Below, piece after piece: positions 45,444 through 53,939 of a stretch of 64,000 nt of DNA. The DNA comes from Tepidanaerobacter acetatoxydans Re1. GTDB lineage: Bacteria > Bacillota > Thermosediminibacteria > Thermosediminibacterales > Tepidanaerobacteraceae. The position numbers and the translations under genes are program-made. The stretch is from the NCBI RefSeq assembly GCF_000328765.2, contig NC_019954.2:2275769-2339768 (forward strand), in the 5' to 3' direction. Position 1 is the stretch's first letter, and every line of letters starts with the position of its first letter. The notes under the pieces were generated by a model that did no database searches, was not told the DNA's origin, and saw only the letters and a program-made list of their open reading frames with translations.

Positions 45444-45908
45444 TTATTTGAAATTTTCTTTTTCAATATCAATTATTTCCTGAACCTTAGGTGTCGATCT
45501 GCCATCTTTAAACTCTAATGTAATCCACTCGCCTACTACCTTTTTAGCTAGTTCATGACCTATTACCCGTTCTCCTAAGCAAAGCACGTTGCAGTTATTA
45601 CTAAGTATAGAGCGCTCTGCCGAATAGTTTTCATGGCAGACAGCTGCACGTATGCCTTTGAATTTATTAGCAGTTATTGACATACCGATTCCTGTTCCAC
45701 AAACAAGAATACCTCGTTTTGTATATCCACTTTCAATAATTTTTTCACATACACGTTTTGCTATAGTTGGATAATTCGTAGGATCATCAGGCGAGTCACA
45801 TCCCATATTTTCAACAGCAATACCCTTCTCCTCTAAAAAATCAATTAACATTTTTTTCATCGAAACTGCCGCATTATCGCAACCAATCACAATGGTTTGT
45901 TTTTTCAT
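45444..45908 (-). CDS. RpiB/LacAB-family sugar-phosphate isomerase with altered active site
   Basis: 154 residues. The catalytic Cys70 in VCGTGIGMSITANK is present. Two residues usual in ribose-5-phosphate isomerase B are changed: the His of GCDHAG is Asn12 (GCDNAA), and the His of HNDANVL is Ser103 (SNNCNVL). That suggests a substrate other than ribose 5-phosphate. In the erythritol pathway an RpiB paralogue converts D-erythrulose 4-phosphate to D-erythrose 4-phosphate. First gene of the nine-gene operon. Confidence 0.87.
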   Translation of the reverse strand: MKKQTIVIGCDNAAVSMKKMLIDFLEEKGIAVENMGCDSPDDPTNYPTIAKRVCEKIIESGYTKRGILVCGTGIGMSITANKFKGIRAAVCHENYSAERSILSNNCNVLCLGERVIGHELAKKVVGEWITLEFKDGRSTPKVQEIIDIEKENFK

Positions 45909-45961
45909 AATATTTCACCTCAAAAACATAATATTTGTTTACTTATACACCTTTTGCTACC

Positions 45962-45990
45962 ATTATACGCCTTCTATTCGAACAAATCAA
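45962..45990 (-). promoter_or_regulatory. sigma-A promoter of the nine-gene operon, with operator in the spacer
   Basis: On the minus strand TTGATT (45985-45990) and TATAAT (45962-45967) are 17 bases apart. TTTGTTCGAA fills part of the spacer (45977-45986), a position suited to repression. Confidence 0.75.
45977..45986. promoter_or_regulatory. candidate DeoR-type operator, copy 1
   Basis: TTCGAACAAA on the plus strand, between -35 and -10 of the operon promoter. An exact reverse-complement copy lies at 46078-46087. Confidence 0.55.
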
Positions 45991-46077
45991 CATATTTATT
46001 GATTGTTTGATGATTTTTTTATTGCTTTTTTAATAATTTTTAGAAATTAATTCTAATATAAACATATAATGGTTGCT

Positions 46078-46087
46078 TTTGTTCGAA
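46078..46087. promoter_or_regulatory. candidate DeoR-type operator, copy 2
   Basis: TTTGTTCGAA, the exact inverse of copy 1, with starts 101 bases apart. Both lie in the divergent spacer (45909-46223) between the operon and the DeoR-family gene, which could allow looping by an oligomeric repressor. A TATAAT at 46175-46180 is the likely -10 of the regulator gene. Confidence 0.5.
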
Positions 46088-46223
46088 ACTATTTTGATTT
46101 GTGTCTTGCATTTTAAGTTTTACATATTTATTCAATAAATATGTTTTTTTGTTTGTTTTTTTTGTTTTATCGTGTATAATAAAATTAAGTTATATCTAAC
46201 ATATTTGAGAGAGAGGAAATTAC

Positions 46224-46997
46224 ATGGGCAGCAAAAGCAAACGCTTAAATCAAATTATCGCCCTGTTGAAAAAGAATGAAACGATGTCAGTTAAAAATCT
46301 TTCTGATATGCTGCATGTCTCTGAAATGACTATTCGTAGAGATTTGAACATTTTAGAGGCCGATGACATTATAATTCGAAGTCATGGTAAAGCTACCTAT
46401 AAGGCTGACTCGGATTCGGATCTAAGCGATTACGAATTATATTCTGAAAAAACTAAAATGAACATAGAGAAGGACCGAATCGGTCAATTTGCTGCAGGTT
46501 TAATCGAGCCAGGAGACATAGTTATTATAGATAATGGTTCTACCACAGATAAACTCACTAAGTACATACCTGAGGATATAAGCATCACTGTGCTGTGTTA
46601 CAATTTCAATGTACTAGAACAGCTTGTAAAGAAACAAAATGTAGAAATCATATTTGCTGGCGGTTACTTTCACCCTAATGATCAAATGTTTGAATCACCT
46701 CAAGGAATCAGTTTGATAGAGAATATACGTGCAACAAAACTTTTTATTTCAGCCCACGGTGTGCATAAAAAATTAGGCCTTACTTGTGCCAATAGTTACG
46801 AAGTTCCTACTAAACATGCTATTTTGCAGTCAGCTGAAAATCGAATACTTGTAGCAGACTCAAGTAAGTTTGGAAAAGTTCGCACTGCGTATTTTGCACA
46901 ATTGAATGAAATTGATACTATTGTTACAGATTCCGGAATTACTCAAGAATGGAGAAAATTTATAGAAGATATGGGTATAAGGCTATTTGTGGTTTAA
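46224..46997 (+). CDS. DeoR-family transcriptional regulator
   Basis: 257 residues, with GAGAGAGG upstream of the ATG. The N-terminal winged helix reads SVKNLSDMLHVSEMTIRRDLN, the DeoR signature. The C-terminal sugar-phosphate-binding domain starts about residue 75 and contains DNGSTTDKL and the ISAHGVHK region. Such regulators usually repress and are released by a sugar phosphate. It is divergent from the nine-gene operon, and candidate operators lie between them and before dhaK. Confidence 0.92.
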   Translation: MGSKSKRLNQIIALLKKNETMSVKNLSDMLHVSEMTIRRDLNILEADDIIIRSHGKATYKADSDSDLSDYELYSEKTKMNIEKDRIGQFAAGLIEPGDIVIIDNGSTTDKLTKYIPEDISITVLCYNFNVLEQLVKKQNVEIIFAGGYFHPNDQMFESPQGISLIENIRATKLFISAHGVHKKLGLTCANSYEVPTKHAILQSAENRILVADSSKFGKVRTAYFAQLNEIDTIVTDSGITQEWRKFIEDMGIRLFVV

Positions 46998-47016
46998 AAA
47001 TTTTAAATATCAAAAT

Positions 47017-47055
47017 AAAGCCGGTGGATAAAAACTTGCTTATCCCACCGGCTTT
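47017..47055. terminator. bidirectional terminator between deoR-type gene and dhaL
   Basis: AAAGCCGGTGG and CCACCGGCTTT stem (with ATA/TAT extension and one bulged base), then TTTTTGATTTTC on the plus strand. Confidence 0.8.
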
Positions 47056-47067
47056 TTGATTTTCTTT

Positions 47068-47712
47068 CTAACATGGAAAACAGTCTGCAAAAACCTCTAA
47101 AATCATGGTTGATGAAGCTGCACCAGGATCCAAATGACCTATAGATCTTTCTCCAAGCCTCATAGCTCGGCCTTTTTTTGCGATCATGTCTATAGTTGAT
47201 TCGGCACCTTTTCTTGCCGTATCAATAAAAGCCTCCATAATTTCTTTAGGTGCAAGATTTTCCTTCATAGCTTTTTCGAATTCATCTACGGCAGGTCTTA
47301 AGACATCTACCATTGTTTTTTCTCCTACTGAAGCCTTTCCTCTAAACTCTACAGCCTCTACTCCTTGCTTAAACATCTGGAAAAGTTCTTCAAACGTTAC
47401 TTCCTCCTTGCCGTCAGCTGGTTCACCAAATTTCATGAAGAAACTTCCGTAAAGAGGGCCTGATGCGCCACCTACTTTTGAAAGCAATGTCATGCCAACA
47501 CTTTTAAAAAACCCTTTTATATCTTTATCTTTCCATTCCGGCATTTTTTTAGATACTTCACGAAAACCTATGCTTAAATTAAAGCCATGATCAGCATCAC
47601 CAATAGCAGCATCCAGTTCTGTCAAATAATCTCGTTTCTCTTCAACAAGTTCAGCTATTTTTTCAATAACATTAAAAAAATATTCTTTGTCCATTACGCA
47701 ATCTGTATACAT
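47068..47712 (-). CDS. dhaL: DhaL-type subunit of dihydroxyacetone/tetrulose kinase
   Basis: 214 residues, all-helical, with the Mg-ADP-binding Asp cluster AAIGDADHG about residue 40 and the GGASGPLYG loop. It is the nucleotide-holding subunit partnering DhaK. No DhaM gene is in the window, so whether the phosphate comes from PEP through a PTS or directly from ATP is open. It is 54 bases downstream of dhaK. Confidence 0.9.
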   Translation of the reverse strand: MYTDCVMDKEYFFNVIEKIAELVEEKRDYLTELDAAIGDADHGFNLSIGFREVSKKMPEWKDKDIKGFFKSVGMTLLSKVGGASGPLYGSFFMKFGEPADGKEEVTFEELFQMFKQGVEAVEFRGKASVGEKTMVDVLRPAVDEFEKAMKENLAPKEIMEAFIDTARKGAESTIDMIAKKGRAMRLGERSIGHLDPGAASSTMILEVFADCFPC

Positions 47713-47766
47713 ATGATACCTTCTTTCATCTGAAAACCTTTAGAAAAAACTTACTTCATTATTAGC

Positions 47767-48765
47767 TTATTTTTTAATATAATAAGGTGTAGCACATGGA
47801 TAATCCAGCATTTTCTTTAACTCATCATCCAATTTCATCAATGTTATAGACATTCCGCTCATGTCCATAGTAGTTGCATAAGGACCCACAAATGATCTGT
47901 ATATCTTTATCTTTTTATCATCTAATATTTGAGCTACTCTCCTAAAACAAATATGCAAGTCCATTAACGGCGTAGCACCAAGGCTGTTAACAATGACTGC
48001 AACTTCATCTTCTGCGTTAAATGGTAAATCTGGTAAGATATGACTCATGATCTCATCTACCACTTTATCTGCATTCTGCAGTTTGCCTCTTCTTACTCCC
48101 GGTTCACCATGAATTCCCATTCCAATTTCCATTTCTCCATCGGCCAGTTCAAACATAGGCTTTCCTGTAGCCGGGTGGGTAGCCGAAGACAGAGCAACAC
48201 CCATAGATCTGGTATTATCATTTGCTTTTGAAGCTGCAGCAACAACCTCATCCAAATCACCGCCCATAGCTGCTTTAGCCGCAGCAATTTTAAATACGAA
48301 GAAATCGCCGGCTACTCCCCTTCGATCTTTTATATTTTTAGATGAATATACATCGTCGGTAACAGTAACCGTTTCTACGCGAATACCGTCCTCTGCAGCA
48401 AGTTCTGCTCCCATGTCAAAATTCATCACATCTCCGGCATAATTACCATAAAGGTATATGCAGCCTCGACCGGCATCCACAGCTTTTACCGCATTATAGC
48501 ATGCTTCGGGTGAAGGAGATGTATTAATATTTCCAATTACTGCAGCATCCGCAAAATTTTCACCAACATATCCCAAAAATAAAGGCTCATGACCCGAACC
48601 ACCACCTATAATAACTCCTACCTTGTCTTTTACTGGGGCCAAATTGCTTACAACAACACGGCCATCGTTCTCATAGAGGTGAACATAATCATTGTGAGCT
48701 CTACAAAACCCTTCCAACATTTCTTCTACAACATCATAAGGATCATTTATTAACCTTCTCAACAA
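47767..48765 (-). CDS. dhaK: DhaK-type subunit of dihydroxyacetone/tetrulose kinase
   Basis: 332 residues from a TTG with GGGAGG six bases before. GGGSGHEPLFLGYVG forms the substrate pocket. The substrate-binding His219 lies in GMGIHGEPG, where DhaK links covalently to the ketose. Known relatives phosphorylate dihydroxyacetone, and some phosphorylate D- or L-erythrulose. The unit dhaKL has its own strong promoter and a candidate site for the neighbouring DeoR-type regulator. Confidence 0.92.
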   Translation of the reverse strand: MLRRLINDPYDVVEEMLEGFCRAHNDYVHLYENDGRVVVSNLAPVKDKVGVIIGGGSGHEPLFLGYVGENFADAAVIGNINTSPSPEACYNAVKAVDAGRGCIYLYGNYAGDVMNFDMGAELAAEDGIRVETVTVTDDVYSSKNIKDRRGVAGDFFVFKIAAAKAAMGGDLDEVVAAASKANDNTRSMGVALSSATHPATGKPMFELADGEMEIGMGIHGEPGVRRGKLQNADKVVDEIMSHILPDLPFNAEDEVAVIVNSLGATPLMDLHICFRRVAQILDDKKIKIYRSFVGPYATTMDMSGMSITLMKLDDELKKMLDYPCATPYYIKK

Positions 48766-48804
48766 TAACGCCTCCCTTTATTATATATTTGCCCTTCATC
48801 ACAA

Positions 48805-48833
48805 ATTATATTATCGACGGCAATTGGTGTCAA
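48805..48833 (-). promoter_or_regulatory. sigma-A promoter of dhaKL
   Basis: A perfect consensus on the minus strand: TTGACA (48828-48833), 17 bases, TATAAT (48805-48810). Confidence 0.8.
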
Positions 48834-48862
48834 GCTAAATTTGGTAATATTCTTCTCTTTCT

Positions 48863-48876
48863 GAACAAATCGAACA
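48863..48876. promoter_or_regulatory. candidate DeoR-type operator upstream of dhaKL
   Basis: GAACAAATCGAACA on the plus strand resembles GAACAAATCAACA at 45980-45992, which covers operator copy 1. It lies about 30 bases upstream of the -35 of dhaKL, so it may be an accessory or activator site. Confidence 0.4.
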
Positions 48877-49038
48877 CCTATCTTAACACTGCAGCCTATA
48901 TTTTTGTTTCCTGTTTTTTATAAGCACATAAAAAGCCAATATCTATTCTATTTTCATACCACTCGATATTCTGGTAAAAAAATGATATATTAAATATAGG
49001 AAATAGATTGACAAAACTTTTAGGAAAGGGGTAATCTT

Positions 49039-49437
49039 ATGAAAATCAGAGAAATAATGAAGTCTCCGGTAATAGTAATAAGACCTGACGAGACTGTTGA
49101 TAGGGCACTTGAAATTATGAACAAAGAAAAGGTAAACGGTACCCCCATTGTAGATGAAGATAATCGCCTGGTTGGAATGATTGTAAAAGCGGATATTTAC
49201 CGTTTTTTGATGGATCCGGGCCATTATAAAAGCTGCCCCGTAGAATGGGTCATGACAAAAGAAGTTATAAAGGCGCATGCAGATGAGGAAATATTGGATG
49301 TTGCAAAGCGCCTGAGAGATTATAATATTATTGCATTACCTGTTGTAGAGGGCGACAATGATGAGGTTGTAGGCATTATCTCGTTTGAAGACATATTAGA
49401 TTACTATATAATAGAGCAGCAAATGAATCAATACTAG
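49039..49437 (+). CDS. two-CBS-domain protein
   Basis: 132 residues made of two CBS domains (MKSPVIVIRPDETVDRAL and MTKEVIKAHADEEILDVA starts, each with a PIVD/LPVV strand and a GIIS/GMIV strand). AAAGGGG lies before the ATG. CBS pairs bind adenosyl nucleotides and act as energy sensors, but no effector domain is attached. Its neighbours give no clear partner. Confidence 0.85.
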   Translation: MKIREIMKSPVIVIRPDETVDRALEIMNKEKVNGTPIVDEDNRLVGMIVKADIYRFLMDPGHYKSCPVEWVMTKEVIKAHADEEILDVAKRLRDYNIIALPVVEGDNDEVVGIISFEDILDYYIIEQQMNQY

Positions 49438-49559
49438 TTTCAAGCAATAAACAAATCCTATAATCTGATACGGTTATTCTGTTTTCTTACTTCTCTTAAT
49501 ACAGTGCTTAATCTGCTATATCTATAAACTGGGTTGCGTATGCTTTACATCCAAAGTTA

Positions 49560-52547
49560 TTACGCCCCCTTGCTAAGTTTCTCGTAGGTTTCAACTAGCA
49601 TGTATTCCATGAGGGCATTTCTAAACTGTTCATCATCTAAAACGCGAGTGAAGAACGTTCGGTTCTGGTCCATTCTGTCAACTACCTTATTTATAAAGAC
49701 TTTTTCAAAGGCAAGTCTAAAATCATCGATAGTATTTGTCTTAGCTTTTAGGACTAAGTCCTCGTCAGCGGCAAAATCTTCTTTAATCTGCTCTACTGAC
49801 AGCTGATCTGCTTTTGTAAAATCAGTGCCAAAGCGCTCATTGAGGCGCTCAATGATGCTTGAAAGGTATTCTTTTTGGTTTTCGCGCACCTTTCCTCCCC
49901 CATACCTTGGCGGAGAAACCGGCACATTTTCATAATTTCCACCGAGCGAAATGCTTCCTTCAAATGTCTTTTTAGTTGTATAATACTCCAAAGCGATCTC
50001 ATCTGCCAGATGAATAGTAGAACCCTTCTCCTTGCGCAGCTTTTTTAATAGATAAGTTAAATACACATACAGCTTGTGCAGCTCTACATCCTCAAAAGGC
50101 GTTATCTGAAGGATAAAAGAATAAAGCCTTACACACTTTGTTGCCTGGCTGCTAAAATCCTCCTTATGTTCTTCATCTAACTTTTTAAATCTTTCTACCG
50201 CCATATCTATAAGGCTATTTAATGCAGCTCTGTCTTTTGATGTCTTTTTTTCCTTAGGTTTAAAATATATATAAGCAAACTTATCCAGTTCTTCTTTAAT
50301 ATACACTCCGTAAGCATCCAGCATTGACTGAATATCATAGAGCAGATTAGGCTCTGTCACTTCTTCCACAATAGTAGCCTCATAATAAGGCTTAAAGGCT
50401 TCCTGAATATCCTCTGCCTTATTTACAAAGTCAAGCACAAAGGTATCTTCTTTTCCCGGACAAGTCCTGTTTAGCCTTGATAGAGTCTGAACAGCCTTAA
50501 CCCCTGATAGCTTTTTATCCACATACATAGTATGCAGTAGCGGCTGGTCAAATCCTGTTTGGTATTTCTCTGCAACCAAAAGCACTTGATACTCATCAGT
50601 TGCAAAACGTTCCGGAAGCTCTGATTCTTTAAAGCCGTTCATATCGCTTTCCGTATATTCTATACCTTCATCTCTTACTATCCCCGAAAATGCTACTAAT
50701 GTTTTTAGCCCTTTGTAGCCCTTCTTTTTGATGTATTCATCAAAGGCATGTTTGTAGCGAACCGCATGAAGCCTAGAACTTGTTACAACCATAGCCTTTG
50801 CCCTTCCCCCTATTTTATGGCTGGTCACATTTCTGAAATGTTCCACCATGATTTCAGTTTTTTGCGCAATATTGTGGGGATGAAGGCTTACATACCTTGT
50901 AAGAGCCTTCGTTGCTTTAGCTTTGTCAAAAGCAGGGTCATCTTCTATCTTTTTTGCTAATTTAAAATAGGTTTCATAAGTCACATAGTTTTGGAGCACA
51001 TCTAAGATAAACCCCTCTTCAATAGCTTGTCTCATTGAATATAAATGGAAGGGATGAGGCAAGCCATCCTCGCCTATAGTTCCAAACATCTCCAGCGTTT
51101 TAGCTTTGGGCGTGGCGGTAAATGCAAAAAAGCTAATATTGGGCTGCCTTCCTCTTTTCTTTATTGTATTCAAGATTTCTTCTTCAGGATCGTATCCTTT
51201 GCCCTCTAGTTCTTCGTCAAGTCTTGCTGCTTCTTCAAGGCTGCTTGCCGACAGCACTTCTCGCAAAGAAGCCATATTTTCTCCTGCACTGCTTGAATGA
51301 GCCTCATCTATAATAACAGCATATTTGCGGTTTTCCAGTTCTCCCACTTTTTCAATTATAAAAGGAAATTTTTGCAAGGTAGAAATGATAATCCTCGTAC
51401 CGCTCTTTAGCGCTTCAACCAACTGGTTGGAGTCCTTGTCTATTTTTTGAACAACCCCGTGCTTATGTTCAAGTTGATAAATGCTTTCCTGCAGCTGCTT
51501 GTCTAAAACTCTTCTGTCTGTAATAACGATTACCGAATCGAATACCGAATTATCATCATCGTCATGTAAATTAGCAAGTCGATGGGCAAGCCAAGAAATA
51601 GAGTTAGTCTTCCCTGATCCTGCGCTGTGCTGCACAAGATAATTCGTCCCTACTCCCTTTTCTCTTGCATCAGCTTCCAACTTTCTTACTACATCTAATT
51701 GATGGTATCTTGGAAATATGACTTTTTCTGAAATATAAGTTTTTCCGTCTATGTCTTTTTTCTCTTCAGTCTCAATAAATACAAACCTCTTTAGTATATC
51801 CATTAAGCTATCCTTTTGGAGTATCTTTTCCCAAAGATAAGCGGTTTTAAATCCATTAGGGTTATCCGGATTGCCTCTGCCCCCATCTTTCCCTTTATTA
51901 AAAGGTAAAAAGAAGGTCTTATCTCCTGCAAGCCTTGTCGTCATATAAACTTCCGAAGTATCTGCCGCAAAAAATACTATGGCTCTTTTTTTAAACTGAA
52001 AAAGCAGCTCATTAGGGTTTCTATCTTGCTTATACTGCATTATGGCATCTTCATAAGTCTGACCGGTAAAAGGATTTTTAAGTTCCAACACCACAGCAGG
52101 AAGACCATTGACACAGATGAGCATATCAATGCTATTTTCACTTTTTGTGCTATAGCGCACCTGCCTTGTAACAGATATGCGATTCTTTTCATAGAGCCTT
52201 ACTATCTCCTCATTTAATTTGCTGGCAGGCTGAAAATAAGCAAGGTCCAAATACACACCATAGTCCTTAATTCCATGCCTTAACACATCGATCATGCCCC
52301 GATTGTTAAGCTCTCGGTTTAATCTGCTCAGTATCTTAAATCTGTGCTGGTCCTTGTAGATTTCCTTTAATTTATCCATCTTCTTAGGCTGAGTATCCTC
52401 TAAAAACTCAAAAAGAATCTTAGCATCAAGCGCAAACTCCCTATTATAGTCGGCAGGATTGCCCTTAATATAACCGGAATTTAAAAGATGCTCCTCAATA
52501 TATTCCTCAAAACCTTTTTCCGAAAGCTCTACAGGAGTTCTAGCCAA
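49560..52547 (-). CDS. hsdR: type I restriction enzyme, HsdR subunit
   Basis: 995 residues. The N-terminal nuclease domain has the PD-(D/E)XK residues in DMLICVNGLPAVVLELKNP. The motor follows, with Walker A HSAGSGKTNS, the DEAH-like IIDEAHSSS, SFFAFTATP, and the helicase C-terminal QTLSRLNRTCPGK. A helical C-terminus binds the methylase core. It translocates DNA and cuts at distance when the site is unmethylated. Last of hsdM-hsdS-hsdR. Confidence 0.95.
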   Translation of the reverse strand: MARTPVELSEKGFEEYIEEHLLNSGYIKGNPADYNREFALDAKILFEFLEDTQPKKMDKLKEIYKDQHRFKILSRLNRELNNRGMIDVLRHGIKDYGVYLDLAYFQPASKLNEEIVRLYEKNRISVTRQVRYSTKSENSIDMLICVNGLPAVVLELKNPFTGQTYEDAIMQYKQDRNPNELLFQFKKRAIVFFAADTSEVYMTTRLAGDKTFFLPFNKGKDGGRGNPDNPNGFKTAYLWEKILQKDSLMDILKRFVFIETEEKKDIDGKTYISEKVIFPRYHQLDVVRKLEADAREKGVGTNYLVQHSAGSGKTNSISWLAHRLANLHDDDDNSVFDSVIVITDRRVLDKQLQESIYQLEHKHGVVQKIDKDSNQLVEALKSGTRIIISTLQKFPFIIEKVGELENRKYAVIIDEAHSSSAGENMASLREVLSASSLEEAARLDEELEGKGYDPEEEILNTIKKRGRQPNISFFAFTATPKAKTLEMFGTIGEDGLPHPFHLYSMRQAIEEGFILDVLQNYVTYETYFKLAKKIEDDPAFDKAKATKALTRYVSLHPHNIAQKTEIMVEHFRNVTSHKIGGRAKAMVVTSSRLHAVRYKHAFDEYIKKKGYKGLKTLVAFSGIVRDEGIEYTESDMNGFKESELPERFATDEYQVLLVAEKYQTGFDQPLLHTMYVDKKLSGVKAVQTLSRLNRTCPGKEDTFVLDFVNKAEDIQEAFKPYYEATIVEEVTEPNLLYDIQSMLDAYGVYIKEELDKFAYIYFKPKEKKTSKDRAALNSLIDMAVERFKKLDEEHKEDFSSQATKCVRLYSFILQITPFEDVELHKLYVYLTYLLKKLRKEKGSTIHLADEIALEYYTTKKTFEGSISLGGNYENVPVSPPRYGGGKVRENQKEYLSSIIERLNERFGTDFTKADQLSVEQIKEDFAADEDLVLKAKTNTIDDFRLAFEKVFINKVVDRMDQNRTFFTRVLDDEQFRNALMEYMLVETYEKLSKGA

Positions 52548-52566
52548 TTAACTCACCTCAAATGAA

Positions 52567-52629
52567 CTAATTTTCATCATAGCTTTTTGCCTCACAAACT
52601 TTAATACTAAAAGGTTTTAAATCACCCAT
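52567..52629 (-). CDS. 20-codon ORF between hsdS and hsdR
   Basis: Starts at an ATG with GAGGTG six bases before (MGDLKPFSIKVC...). It ends 20 bases before the hsdR start. No function can be assigned; it may be a small coupling peptide or a remnant. The ribosome binding site is the main support. Confidence 0.3.
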   Translation of the reverse strand: MGDLKPFSIKVCEAKSYDEN

Positions 52630-52643
52630 GTGCTTCACCTCAC

Positions 52644-53939
52644 CTAACTAATAGCAGCATAATCTCTTACATCAATTTTGCCCGTCACCGCTTCAAAAAT
52701 AAGGGATTGGCGATATTCTCTAAGTTTTTGGATTTGTAATTCTATCTCATTGGTTAATTGATTAATCCGCTTACTGCATTTATCAAGATATTCTACTATG
52801 TTTATTTGCTCTCTTACGCTTGGTAATACGCATTCTAAAACACCAATATCTGAAGCATTAACTGCCGGATAACTGACTCCTACTGACCTTCGAACAATTT
52901 CATTAACATATTTTTCTGATCTCATTAAATAAAATAAGTATTTTGGGACAATATTTGATAGTGGGGTCAATACTGCAAATCCTGTAGAACACACTAAGTT
53001 TGAGTGAACATTTTCAATAAATGCTATCGCTTTTAAATATGTTCGGACTGTAGATACTATTGTATTCCCTTCAGACACAACTCTTCTAGCTCTACTAGGT
53101 GCATCTTTAAAGCTCAAACTTTGAATTCCATTTATTTCGCCTACTGAGGTCACGCTGCCTATATCGATATAATCTATTTCGAAATCATCGTCCGTGTTTT
53201 CGCTTAGCGTCTTCTTATTAATTAAGGCTTCGTACTTTATTTTCGAAACTCTCCACCCCTCAGGTATCTCCCCTATCCACTCAATCCCCGAATCCTTCAT
53301 CTTTACATTTGGGTTAAGACCTTTTGTTACTGCTTCGGTTATGACTGCCTGCCGCTTTTCCTGCAGTAGTTCAATCAGTTTTTCTTTATCAGCAATAAGG
53401 TCGTCGATTTCAGCTGTTTTTTGGTCGAGGAAGTTGGCGATGGATATTTGTTCGTCCGCTGGAGGTACAATTGCCGATAAATTATCTACATCTGCAACTG
53501 TTACCGCTTCAAATGTGCTGCCTTGTGAGTTAATAGAAAGTTCTTCTAAACTGACATTCATGCTATACCATAGATACTTTAAATGAACCTTCTGAGCTGT
53601 AATCGCGCATAAGCCTCTTCCTATGCCATATACTCTATCAGATATATTCATTTTGCCAACAGGAGCCCTTACAGAAAGAAGTATGTCATTTGCTTTTGAA
53701 AATTTATTAGCCGTATCGCAATAGATTTTAGGTTGGGGATACAGTTCGGTAAACTCTGCATTTCCTTGTAAAAATGGCAGCCCTCCTTCTTCAAGACTAT
53801 ATTCTTCCGATTTGGGTGATTGCCCCATTGTAATGCTACATATATATTTGAGTTTTGTAATCTTCCACCCCTCGGGTATCTCCCCTATCCACTCGATGCC
53901 GGAATCTTTGTATTTGTCATATCTTTTGAAGTTGCTCAT
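52644..53939 (-). CDS. hsdS: type I restriction enzyme, HsdS specificity subunit
   Basis: 431 residues with two target-recognition domains. The internal duplication is plain: KDSGIEWIGEIPEGW occurs at about residues 10-24 and again near 214-228. Helical spacers (KEKLIELLQEKRQAVITEAV and LQIQKLREYRQSLIFEAV) follow each domain. It fixes the two half-sites recognised; they cannot be read from the sequence. It overlaps the end of hsdM by four bases. Confidence 0.93.
   Translation of the reverse strand: MSNFKRYDKYKDSGIEWIGEIPEGWKITKLKYICSITMGQSPKSEEYSLEEGGLPFLQGNAEFTELYPQPKIYCDTANKFSKANDILLSVRAPVGKMNISDRVYGIGRGLCAITAQKVHLKYLWYSMNVSLEELSINSQGSTFEAVTVADVDNLSAIVPPADEQISIANFLDQKTAEIDDLIADKEKLIELLQEKRQAVITEAVTKGLNPNVKMKDSGIEWIGEIPEGWRVSKIKYEALINKKTLSENTDDDFEIDYIDIGSVTSVGEINGIQSLSFKDAPSRARRVVSEGNTIVSTVRTYLKAIAFIENVHSNLVCSTGFAVLTPLSNIVPKYLFYLMRSEKYVNEIVRRSVGVSYPAVNASDIGVLECVLPSVREQINIVEYLDKCSKRINQLTNEIELQIQKLREYRQSLIFEAVTGKIDVRDYAAIS

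Noticed and set aside
47068..48765. A complete PEP-dependent DhaKLM system
   Set aside because: No dhaM or other PTS phosphocarrier gene is adjacent; only DhaK and DhaL can be supported.
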